DNA of 35,154 nucleotides, taken from assembly GCA_003650675.1 (NCBI GenBank), contig QMRH01000021.1:1-35154 (forward strand). Direction: 5' to 3'. Within the stretch, counting starts at the first letter, position 1, and every line of letters starts with the position of its first letter. The translations under genes and the position numbers were made by a program. The DNA comes from Thermoprotei archaeon (lineage in GTDB: Archaea; Thermoproteota; Thermoprotei; Thermofilales; B20-G17). This document shows, in pieces, positions 1 to 6,810 of the stretch. The notes beneath the pieces were generated by a model. That model saw only the letters and a list, made by a program, of their open reading frames with translations. It searched no databases and had not been told where the DNA came from.

Positions 1-1
1 G

Positions 2-184
2 GAGGCTTGTATCGACTATCTGCTTAACTATATTGTGCCTAAGTGTTGTCCTAGACACCAGGATTTTCTAGGAATGTATAATGTTGCGTTATTTTTCGAG
101 GGGTTTAAGCCTGCTGCACGCTACAGGCAAGAGCTAAACCGCATTAAATTTTATATTATTATGCAGAATCTGGATAGCTTGTAG
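2..184 (+). CDS. C-terminal end of an unidentified protein, cut by the window edge
   Basis: An open frame runs from the window edge for 60 codons to a TAG at 182-184. The residues look like real protein: a Cys-Cys-Pro-Arg-His stretch, followed by an aromatic-rich segment reading ALFFEGFKPAARYRQEL and a short hydrophobic tail. The other two plus frames are broken early. The start and most of the gene lie outside the window, so family and function cannot be given. The cysteines could bind metal, but this is a guess. The bases after the stop are AT-rich with T-runs (for example 201-212), which would suit transcription end. Confidence 0.6.
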   Translation, partial: EACIDYLLNYIVPKCCPRHQDFLGMYNVALFFEGFKPAARYRQELNRIKFYIIMQNLDSL

Positions 185-301
185 ATTTTAAGATACGTAT
201 ATTTTTATTTTTATACCTACCATGGCTTCCTATTTAAATAGTTTCACAACACATTAACTAGATTTCTTAAGGAAGTGTAGTAAAAATGAAAAATAAAGAA
301 T

Positions 302-394
302 GGGGATCATCGGGGGATGATGAGCCGCGTGGCAGAGCTACCGCCATCCCTCTGGGGCGGGATGGCTGGGAGACTAGACGCTGACCCTGACCCC
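302..394 (+). ncRNA. Structured RNA candidate with box C/D kink-turn
   Basis: This stretch is about two thirds G+C inside very AT-rich flanks, the classic mark of a structural RNA in an AT-rich thermophile. A C box (ATGATGA, 317-323) and a D box (CTGA, 381-384) fit the box C/D kink-turn: G313-G315 pair with C385-C387, G322 pairs with C381, and the sheared G-A positions are in place. Between them, an 8-bp stem joins 343-350 to 359-366, and 324-326 can pair with 331-333. A second D-like box (387-390) and a C-run (391-395) can pair with the outer G-run 302-305. The C-to-D distance is longer than in a normal archaeal C/D guide RNA and D'/C' boxes are not clear, so it may not be a simple methylation guide. 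A TATA-like TATTTAAATA lies at 231-240. Confidence 0.6.
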
Positions 395-532
395 CTCACT
401 ATAATAATCATTTTCATTACCTTATATAAGCTTTCCATTATATAAGCCTCTTAATATATATTATACCTGTACAAGGCATCCTTAAAAATTTAAAAGCTAT
501 AGAAAGGTATGATTTGCGGGGGCTGGCCGAGG

Positions 533-1017
533 ATGAATGGTATAGTATGCCCTAAATGTAATTCTATAAAGGTTCAAGTATATGAAAAGGAAGAATATAT
601 TTCGTGGATAGGGGATTTAAAGATTCTACGTTGCAAAAGAGGTGAGAAAAAAGATTTAAAGAATGTAAATGCTTGCAATGTGGCCATGCTTTTCCCTACT
701 TGAATCAGTATCTTAGAAGAACGATTTTAGATATAGAGAAGCTTCCTTCGGGAATTAGATCAGGAAGCCTAGTAAAAGCGATAGGTTGTTCGGGTAAAAT
801 CTTTGAGGGAACGGTAATTGATGAATCCGCTACATTAAAAATTAACTGTGGAGAGTTCACTGGCATATTTGATGATCGAATCATTATAGATATGAAGATC
901 GACCCGGAAGAAGCGCCAGCTTTATTATTAGATGAAAGAGGGATTCCATGTGGTCTCATATGGGCAGAAACATTAGTTTATAGCTTTTTGTATCATAGTG
1001 TTTTTCTATATTTTTAA
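533..1017 (+). pseudogene. Zinc-ribbon protein split by a frameshift
   Basis: Two overlapping frames make one sensible protein. The first (ATG 533, or 509 just upstream) begins with a CPKC knuckle and stops at 701-703. The second frame, open from 646 to the stop at 1015-1017, supplies the matching knuckle CKCLQCGHAF and then about 100 residues of small-domain protein with a predicted beta-rich look. Frame 1 has a TGA at 643-645, so the switch must lie after it; the run of six A at 647-652 is the likely spot, since one more A would join the frames. A TATA-like sequence at 482-494 would start transcription near 514, favouring ATG 533. It may be a sequencing or assembly error, a decayed gene, or a real -1 frameshift. 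The function of the family is not recognised. Confidence 0.55.
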
Positions 1018-1040
1018 GGCTATTAGGTAAGTCTCACGAA

Positions 1041-1050
1041 ATTTATATTT
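1041..1050 (+). promoter_or_regulatory. TATA box for the downstream RNA
   Basis: ATTTATATTT is preceded by CGAA, a possible BRE. It stands about 25-30 bases before the base of the hairpin that begins at 1073, the expected spacing for an archaeal start site. It supports plus-strand transcription of the structured RNA that follows, towards and antisense to the tail of tupC. Confidence 0.45.
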
Positions 1051-1072
1051 TCCTAGAGCCTATAAGCTTAAT

Positions 1073-1193
1073 GGTGTCTCCCGGGTGGGTGGGGGGCACA
1101 TCTCCCGTAGCCTGCCCGAGAGAGACCGTGATGAACCTAACCGTGCCCGACACAATACAATTCGATAAATGAAGACACGGTTTAGGTGAACGG
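1073..1193 (+). ncRNA. Structured RNA candidate: long hairpin plus Kt-7-type kink-turn stem
   Basis: Two structures abut. First, 1073-1090 pairs with 1110-1127 (about 16 of 18 positions, counting G-U), enclosing G-run 1091-1095 against 1102-1106; this part is about 70% G+C. Second, CCGT (1126-1129) pairs with ACGG (1190-1193), followed by the three-base bulge GAT (1130-1132), GA (1133-1134) opposite GA (1188-1189), and then a stem 1135-1145 with 1176-1187 carrying one bulged T. That is the Kt-7 kink-turn layout, the binding site of archaeal L7Ae. The C-box-like TGATGA (1129-1134) also allows a box C/D reading, but the D box would be GTGA. The two structures share CC 1126-1127, so they may compete. 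No known RNA family is recognised. Confidence 0.6.
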
Positions 1194-1194
1194 C

Positions 1195-1842
1195 CTAGAG
1201 GGCTTGTATACGGCCTTCGTTTAAGAGAAGGGTTTTTTCCGAAATCTCGATAAACTTTCTCCTGTGAGATGAAACTATAATTGTTTTTCCTTTTTTAGCA
1301 AGATGTTTTATGAGATTTAAAACCATTCTTTCTCGTCTTGTATCGAGATTAGAGGTTGGTTCGTCTAATAACAGGTATTTTGGTTCGGCGGCTAGGGCTC
1401 TGGCTAGTGCAACCAGTTGAATTTGTCCAGCTGAAAGATCGCTTGCTTTCTCTTCTGCTAGATAATCTATTTCCATTAATTTAAGGAATTTGAGAGCCTT
1501 TTCCATACATTTCCTACCTTTAAGACCCCTTATCTTAAGAGGATAAGCGACGTTCTCTATGACCGTTCCTTTGAAGAGGACTGGTTTCTCGTGAACGTAT
1601 ACAATTTTTCGTCTTAGCTGGATCCTAGCTTTTCCATCCAGTTTCCATAGATCCATCCCATCGATAAGCACCCTGCCGCGTGTAGGCTTTAGGATTCCAC
1701 CTATAATTTTCAGTAGAGTTGTCTTTCCAGCCCCATTGGGCCCTATTATGGTTAGGATTCCTCCATTAAAGGTGAAGTCTATTCCCTTTAAAACGTAAAC
1801 TTCCTCATTATATCCGAACCATAGATCTTCAACTTTAATCAT
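1195..1842 (-). CDS. tupC: Tungstate ABC transporter ATP-binding protein
   Basis: This 215-residue protein is a standard ABC ATPase, expected to power tungstate import from the cytosolic face of the TupB permease. Walker A reads GPNGAGKTT near residue 34, the signature is LSAGQ near residue 137, Walker B is LLLDEPTS, and the switch histidine follows in SSHRR. Length is near the minimal size for the family and there is no extra regulatory domain like the one on ModC. Its ATG overlaps the tupB stop by four bases, so the two are translated together. It is the last gene of the tupABC order on the minus strand. Its 3' end stops two bases from the kink-turn RNA on the other strand. A general anion substrate cannot be excluded, but the neighbours point to tungstate. 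Confidence 0.9.
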   Translation of the reverse strand: MIKVEDLWFGYNEEVYVLKGIDFTFNGGILTIIGPNGAGKTTLLKIIGGILKPTRGRVLIDGMDLWKLDGKARIQLRRKIVYVHEKPVLFKGTVIENVAYPLKIRGLKGRKCMEKALKFLKLMEIDYLAEEKASDLSAGQIQLVALARALAAEPKYLLLDEPTSNLDTRRERMVLNLIKHLAKKGKTIIVSSHRRKFIEISEKTLLLNEGRIQAL

Positions 1843-2483
1843 TCACGTACACCCAGTATCCTAACAACTACTGTTAAGGTACCTGTGATGATGAGGAAGA
1901 TGGCTCCAAGGTTTAATGCTAGTTCGAAGTTCCCCCTCGTAACCTCTAGGGCTATTGCTGTAGTCATAACTCTAGTGAACCCCCTTATGTTTCCGCCGAC
2001 CATGAGGGCTACCCCTAATTCACCTATGGCTCTATTGAAGCCTATAAGCATCGACCTTACAAGTTGTGCTAGCCCTTCATCTAGCAAAACTATTGATGCT
2101 TGAAGTCTTGTAGCTCCGAGAGATATAGCGGTCTCCCAAACCCCTCCTTTCAACCTTCTAAGACTTGTGGTAATTACAGAAACCATTAAAGGTGTTATTA
2201 AGATGGCTTGGCCTATCGAAATAGCTATAGGTGTATATAAAAGTCCAAGGAACCCTAGTGGTCCAAATCTTGATAAAAGTATGTATAGGAAGAGACCGAG
2301 CACAACGGTAGGTATCGAGACAAGTGAATTAAAAATATCCTGGACAATCCCCCTATACTTGAAATCTGTTGTTAATAGGAAGAGGGAGATGGGTATGCTC
2401 CATAGTGTGGCTAGAATGGTCGCCAAACCTGACACCATTAGCGATCTAAAAACTATTTGAATTACCTCGTCTAGAAAATTCAT
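1839..2483 (-). CDS. tupB: Tungstate ABC transporter permease
   Basis: A 214-residue inner membrane permease of the binding-protein-dependent transport family, with about five hydrophobic helices. The cytosolic EAA-type loop that docks the ATPase is visible around residues 115-135 (WETAISLGATRLQASIVLL). It starts three bases after the tupA stop and overlaps tupC by four bases. Together with TupA it is the membrane channel for tungstate (or molybdate) uptake. Tungsten is used by aldehyde ferredoxin oxidoreductases and related enzymes in thermophilic archaea; none of those enzymes is in this window. Confidence 0.9.
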   Translation of the reverse strand: MNFLDEVIQIVFRSLMVSGLATILATLWSIPISLFLLTTDFKYRGIVQDIFNSLVSIPTVVLGLFLYILLSRFGPLGFLGLLYTPIAISIGQAILITPLMVSVITTSLRRLKGGVWETAISLGATRLQASIVLLDEGLAQLVRSMLIGFNRAIGELGVALMVGGNIRGFTRVMTTAIALEVTRGNFELALNLGAIFLIITGTLTVVVRILGVRE

Positions 2484-2486
2484 GTT

Positions 2487-3389
2487 CTACCCCCCGTAAC
2501 TGTTTTTCGATAGTTGCTTCCACGCTTCTATAAGCTCGCTCTTCGGCTTAGACGAAGCTGGATAGAACAGGGATTGTCCAAAATCCTTTACACCGTAGTT
2601 TCCGATGATCTTCTGGCTCTCGCTTGAAATTAGGTAGTTTATAAATTCCCTAGCGAGATCCCTGTTGGGGCTTTTCGCCACGATGTAGGCGCTATAAATA
2701 TTGAACATTATATCACCTTTAGAGACCAATATATCTAATTGGGTTAGTTTATCCTTCAGCTTCAAGAAGGTTCCTATATCTGAAAGTGTGTAGGCTGGCA
2801 TGTTGTTGGCGACCATTAATGTCTGTGCCATTCCGCTACCGGTATCCTTATACCATCCCTTACCCTCGGGATTAAGACCAGCCATAGACCATAAGAAAAG
2901 TTCTCTCTCGTGGGTTCCGGAATTATCTCCTCTTGAAACAAATATTGCTAAACCCTTTTCTCCCGCCATATATATCTTCTTCATTGCAGTTATGGGATCT
3001 AGGTTCCTAATGCCAGCTGGGTCATCTTTAGGCCCAACAATTATGAAGTAATTGTAGGCGAAAATTTTTCTTTCAATAATTACTCCTTTATCCATGTATT
3101 CTTTCTCAAGTCCAGGAGCGTGAACTAAAACCATATCTGCATCTCCTTGTGATGCTTTACGTAAAGCCTCGCCGCTACCAACAGCTATAAACTGGATGAC
3201 GACGTTCGGGTGCTCTTTCTTGAATTCTTCTGCCAGTTTATCTAAAAGCCCTGTGGCATAAAGGCTGGTTGTGGTGGATACCCGTAGAACCTTTGTCTCC
3301 CTTTTTAGGAGAAACCAGTGTATAAGGAGGGCGGATGCCAGAATTACGCCGACTATGGAGATTAACAATATTTTTCTTTCGAGGTTCAT
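2487..3389 (-). CDS. tupA: Tungstate ABC transporter substrate-binding protein
   Basis: A 300-residue exported binding protein. Residues 8-26 form a hydrophobic signal-anchor after a basic start, then the mature protein opens with the TupA-typical STTTSLYATGLLDKLAEEF. The second family mark, VSRGDNSGTHERE, lies near residue 160; these Ser/Thr and Arg residues line the oxyanion pocket in TupA/WtpA-like proteins. There is no lipobox cysteine, so it is probably held by the uncleaved or processed N-terminal helix. It is the first gene of the tup operon. A TATA-like element and a perfect dyad lie directly upstream, so expression is probably controlled by metal or oxyanion status. Confidence 0.9.
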   Translation of the reverse strand: MNLERKILLISIVGVILASALLIHWFLLKRETKVLRVSTTTSLYATGLLDKLAEEFKKEHPNVVIQFIAVGSGEALRKASQGDADMVLVHAPGLEKEYMDKGVIIERKIFAYNYFIIVGPKDDPAGIRNLDPITAMKKIYMAGEKGLAIFVSRGDNSGTHERELFLWSMAGLNPEGKGWYKDTGSGMAQTLMVANNMPAYTLSDIGTFLKLKDKLTQLDILVSKGDIMFNIYSAYIVAKSPNRDLAREFINYLISSESQKIIGNYGVKDFGQSLFYPASSKPKSELIEAWKQLSKNSYGG

Positions 3390-3399
3390 ATTTATTCGT

Positions 3400-3422
3400 T
3401 ATCCGTTATTTGATAACGGATA
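3400..3422 (-). promoter_or_regulatory. Perfect 10-bp dyad between TATA box and tupA start
   Basis: TATCCGTTAT (3400-3409) and ATAACGGATA (3413-3422) are exact inverted copies with a three-base spacer. Read on the minus strand, a TATA-like TTAATATAT (about 3420-3428) with a purine-rich BRE precedes it, and tupA begins 10 bases after it. The dyad therefore covers the expected start site, where an archaeal repressor would block transcription. A ModE-like or other oxyanion sensor is a reasonable guess; no such regulator gene is adjacent. Confidence 0.6.
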
Positions 3423-3433
3423 TATTAACCTTT

Positions 3434-4111
3434 TCAGCGAAAAGCATAAGGAATCTTGCCTAAAGGTTTTATCTTCCATCTATAGATCCCTATTTTATAA
3501 ACAATAATTTTTACACCTACTTTCACTGCATCTAATAGTGTCTGTGAAAACTTTGGGTCTGTTTCCCAGTTTGGTTTGAACAGTTTTGCCCCTGGGCGAA
3601 CCACCAGGAACAAAATATAGGCTTCTAACCCCCTATTAACGGCATTTATAAGTTCTTTAACGTGTCTTCTTCCTCTAATTGTTGGGGCATCTGGGAATAA
3701 GGCTATTTCGCCCTTAAGAAGCGAGCAACCCTTAACCTCGAGTAGCTCTTGTGCATCTCCCTTTCGTAGCAGGAAATCTATTCGACTCTTATTAAATACT
3801 ACTTCACGTTTAGTTATTTCGTAGCCATTTAGAACGTAACCTTCTGATATCAGCCACTCCACTATCCTGGAATGCAATGCAGAATCTATTAAAATTAGGC
3901 CGTCGGATGCCTCTACGGCATAGATGTAGTAGGGGTATTTTCCCCTGCCTTGACGTAGGTACACCCTTACACCTGGCTTGAGGAGGTCCTCTAAACGCCC
4001 AGGGTCATGTATATGTGCATAAAAGTATTCACCTTTTATATTAACTATTCCTAGAAACCTGTTTAACCGTTTTATAAATAAACCTTCAGCTATGGGGGCT
4101 TCGAGATCCAT
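3434..4111 (-). CDS. sfsA: SfsA family protein (predicted nuclease fold)
   Basis: A 225-residue SfsA family member. The N-terminal half has the OB-like segment with VNIKGEYFYAHIHDPGRLEDLL, where HxxDPGRL-type residues are a family hallmark. The C-terminal half carries the PD-(D/E)XK-like core: D at SRIDFLL, then LLEVKGCSL, then the family's FPDAPTIRGRRHVKEL. E. coli SfsA was named for effects on sugar fermentation and binds DNA; the biochemical role in archaea is not settled. Its ATG at 4109-4111 faces away from the next plus-strand gene, so the 4112-4205 gap holds two divergent promoters. Its stop lies 44 bases before the tupA start, so tup transcription starts almost at the sfsA end. Confidence 0.9.
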   Translation of the reverse strand: MDLEAPIAEGLFIKRLNRFLGIVNIKGEYFYAHIHDPGRLEDLLKPGVRVYLRQGRGKYPYYIYAVEASDGLILIDSALHSRIVEWLISEGYVLNGYEITKREVVFNKSRIDFLLRKGDAQELLEVKGCSLLKGEIALFPDAPTIRGRRHVKELINAVNRGLEAYILFLVVRPGAKLFKPNWETDPKFSQTLLDAVKVGVKIIVYKIGIYRWKIKPLGKIPYAFR

Positions 4112-4205
4112 GCCTTAAATCCCTGTTTTCGAAAAATTTAAATCTAACATATATACTATAAGCAACGACGGGTTTCATTGATGGGTTCTGCCCCTCTTTT
4201 AGGGC

Positions 4206-4658
4206 ATGGTGATGTTTGTGGGTAGGTCATTTTATCATGACAGGGACTCCCGCAGAGACCAGCGGCGTGTAAGCTACAGGAAATCCAGGGAAAAATACAG
4301 GCATTTTCCCAGGGAAAGGGAGCTCAAACCGGTACCTATAAACGGGAAATGTAACCCCCTCTGTCCCTTCTTTCGGTGCGGGAAAGGGGCTTTAACTATC
4401 AAACCAGGTAAGGGAGGCTCAATAAAGGCTTTTTGCAGATGGGTTAACGACGACTGCATAGGATACAAATGTCAATTTGCCTACTGTTTTAGGAGAGCCT
4501 TGCTACCAGACGGAACGTGTACGTTAGCTCGTCCCAGGAAGATGGAGCAGGATGAAACGGATATCGTTAGCGAGGCTTCAAGGGATGAATGGAGCGAAAA
4601 CGTGAGAAGAATATTGAGTAAGAGGCTGGGAAGAAGGTTTATGGATGAATTAGATTAA
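4206..4658 (+). CDS. Cys-rich basic protein of unknown function
   Basis: The family is not recognised. The 150 residues fall into three parts: a very basic, Arg-rich leader (about 1-45), a central Cys cluster (about 46-105) with eight cysteines beginning CNPLC..RC, then FC, DDC, YKC, AYC and GTC, and an acidic-then-basic helical tail ending in ILSKRLGRRFMDELD. Eight cysteines could bind two zinc ions or an Fe-S cluster, and the Arg-rich leader suggests nucleic acid binding; both are inference. ATG 4206 is used; an in-frame ATG two codons on (4212) is also possible. A TATA-like TTTAAAT lies at 4138-4144. It stands alone between two divergent or separate units. Confidence 0.75.
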   Translation: MVMFVGRSFYHDRDSRRDQRRVSYRKSREKYRHFPRERELKPVPINGKCNPLCPFFRCGKGALTIKPGKGGSIKAFCRWVNDDCIGYKCQFAYCFRRALLPDGTCTLARPRKMEQDETDIVSEASRDEWSENVRRILSKRLGRRFMDELD

Positions 4659-4716
4659 ACACACCATTAATTTTATTATCATAGTCTATTCGCTTGACTA
4701 AGCATCCTGCAGACAG

Positions 4717-6771
4717 GTGTCTTTAGGATATTTATTCGATACAGCAAATATTTTTAAGAAAAAGTTTTCTTTTAGCAAACAGGTGTGTAATGTGAAACTA
4801 TACTGGAAGTTGATTATAGTATCCATTATATGCATCGCCTTCCTAACAATTCTACTACCATTTCAGACCCCTAAGGAACCTCTTCCTCTTCCCCGGATAA
4901 CGCGGAGTGAGGCGTTGAAAATATCCTCAAATTTTCTCGGGAAAATCCATTTAGCCGAAGTAGCCGCGAAATCCCTTATATACATTACATATGAAGAGGA
5001 TTCAGCCTTCGATACATTCTACTATACGTATATTAATATGGGTTATACGCTTAATGATGTTATTGAAATACTTCCAGTAAAAAGATGGTTGATAAGATAC
5101 TTTTACGATAATATGGTGGTAACGATAGGTGTCGACGGGTTTAGCGGTAAAATAGTGTTTTTCAAACTTTTCCTCCGCGGAGACGATGTTTCTTACGGGG
5201 AAAACATTGGGTTCATTGAAGCTTATAGTAAGGCTTCCGATTTCCTATCATACATAGACCTAAAACCTAGGGGGAGCTGGAAATTAATAGTGAATGGTTC
5301 GAAGATCGAGGATGGGGTAAAGACATATACTTTCGTATGGATGGTTAACGAGTGGCCGCTAGCCTTAAAGGGTAGCCTTGAGGAGAAGATATTCCTTAAA
5401 GTAAAGGGCTCAAACGTTGTTTTCTACAAGTATAATCTAACAATCCCGCCAGAATATTATAGGAAAATTTTCCTTGAAATGTATTCTCTCAAGCCATTCT
5501 TACCAATTCTTTCAACCATAGTGTTCATCCTACTTCTAGTACCTTCAATAATACTATTTTTACGGAGATACAGTTCGGTGAAGCCCCTGCTTAAACCGAC
5601 TCTACTTCTCATGTTAATCCTAGCAATAGCGTTTTTAGCTGAAGGAGCTTTAACTCTGGATTCCCTTATATTCGAGTTTCCGGAAGATTATCCAACAAAT
5701 CTTATCCTCTTTGAAAGCCTTATAACCATAGTCCTTAACGCAGCTACTTATAGTCTTGCATTCATTCCAGCCCTCTTAGCTGCATTTCTCCTAGAAAAGG
5801 ACAAGAAAAGACTTTACATTCTTACCTCGATTGCGAGAAGAATGCCTGTGGACTCGTCGATATTGCTGAAAAAAGTGACTCTAGGATACTTTACAGCAGC
5901 CGTAGCATTGTTGATTTCAACGAGCTTCTTTATGGTTGCTGAGATGCTGTTTAAAGTAGTGTATTCTTCTTTTTCGCTGATCAACCAGCTTTACGCGAGC
6001 CAAAGTAGTATAGGCTATATTTTCGTGCTGTCATTAAGTGCAGCCCTTCTAGAGGAAACCCTCTTTAGAGCATTATCCATTAATCTATTTTTGAGTAACT
6101 TTAAGAGGGAATCTATTGCTGTTTTCTGTTCCTCTTTAATCTGGAGCCTACTTCATCTAGGATACCCGATTTACCCACTGTGGGTTAAAAGTTTTCAAAT
6201 CTTTCTAGTAGGGATTATAGTTGGATACGTATATCTTGAATGGGGCTTCGAAACAGTATTGACGTATCACTACGTTTTCAATCTTTTCACATTATCCCTA
6301 TCCACCTATACTTTGTTCTCCGACATGGAAAAATACATCTTCTTTATGTTGCTGTTCCTACCATTCGTAGTTGTATTCGCTTTGACGAAAATTCATAACA
6401 AATTCTTCGCGAAAACTTCATTATTCCTCGATAAAAGTGAAGACCCGTATATCGGTGCTATACGGGAGCATCTCCACGGGGCTAAGAGACTCATGGATGA
6501 AGGTAAGTTTCTTTCAGCCTTCACGTTAATGCGTGAAGCGTTTAAACTTTTAATGTACAAGGTTATTGGTGGAAGTATTCGTGAGGAAAAAGAGGCTTGG
6601 AAGAGGTTCACTGAAACACCATTCTACAAGGAGCATACGCTTACAATAGACCTAGTTAAAGCTACATTAAACAAATATGAGATCGGGGGATTCTTTGCCC
6701 CACCTCGCAATGAGCTTGAAGAACTGCTATTAGAACTTGAAAAGTTAATTGAAGAAATTAGAAAAACTTAA
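4717..6771 (+). CDS. CPBP family intramembrane metalloprotease with long cytosolic tail
   Basis: A 684-residue membrane protein. One N-terminal helix (about 29-47) is followed by a roughly 200-residue soluble region, then about eight to ten membrane helices, then a soluble tail from about 570. The CPBP (Abi/CAAX protease-like) motifs are all present: E446-E447 with R451 (EETLFR), H480 in LIWSLLHLG, and H518 with N522 (HYVFN). These bind the catalytic zinc. The tail (about 575-684) is helical and may be HEPN-like, but I am not certain. The start may be later: GTG at 4783 or 4792 begins just before the first helix, and a TATA-like AAATATTTTTA at 4746-4756 fits those starts better than GTG 4717. 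The substrate is unknown. Confidence 0.82.
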   Translation: MSLGYLFDTANIFKKKFSFSKQVCNVKLYWKLIIVSIICIAFLTILLPFQTPKEPLPLPRITRSEALKISSNFLGKIHLAEVAAKSLIYITYEEDSAFDTFYYTYINMGYTLNDVIEILPVKRWLIRYFYDNMVVTIGVDGFSGKIVFFKLFLRGDDVSYGENIGFIEAYSKASDFLSYIDLKPRGSWKLIVNGSKIEDGVKTYTFVWMVNEWPLALKGSLEEKIFLKVKGSNVVFYKYNLTIPPEYYRKIFLEMYSLKPFLPILSTIVFILLLVPSIILFLRRYSSVKPLLKPTLLLMLILAIAFLAEGALTLDSLIFEFPEDYPTNLILFESLITIVLNAATYSLAFIPALLAAFLLEKDKKRLYILTSIARRMPVDSSILLKKVTLGYFTAAVALLISTSFFMVAEMLFKVVYSSFSLINQLYASQSSIGYIFVLSLSAALLEETLFRALSINLFLSNFKRESIAVFCSSLIWSLLHLGYPIYPLWVKSFQIFLVGIIVGYVYLEWGFETVLTYHYVFNLFTLSLSTYTLFSDMEKYIFFMLLFLPFVVVFALTKIHNKFFAKTSLFLDKSEDPYIGAIREHLHGAKRLMDEGKFLSAFTLMREAFKLLMYKVIGGSIREEKEAWKRFTETPFYKEHTLTIDLVKATLNKYEIGGFFAPPRNELEELLLELEKLIEEIRKT

Positions 6772-6779
6772 AATAGGGA

Positions 6780-6790
6780 TTTATCTTTTA
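6780..6790 (+). promoter_or_regulatory. TATA box of the AMP phosphorylase gene
   Basis: TTTATCTTTTA stands about 25 bases before ATG 6811, which would make the message essentially leaderless. This decides for ATG 6811 over the GTG at 6802. Confidence 0.45.
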
Positions 6791-6810
6791 ATAACTTCTG
6801 CGTGTTAAAT

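Noticed and set aside
286-384. 32-codon ORF with ATG inside the first RNA candidate
   Set aside because: The stretch is better explained by RNA structure: the C/D boxes and stems are precise, the peptide is low in information, and no ribosome site is seen.
6393-6611. Antisense ORFs inside large genes, this one as an example
   Set aside because: They are shadows of well-supported genes on the other strand, with no family resemblance.
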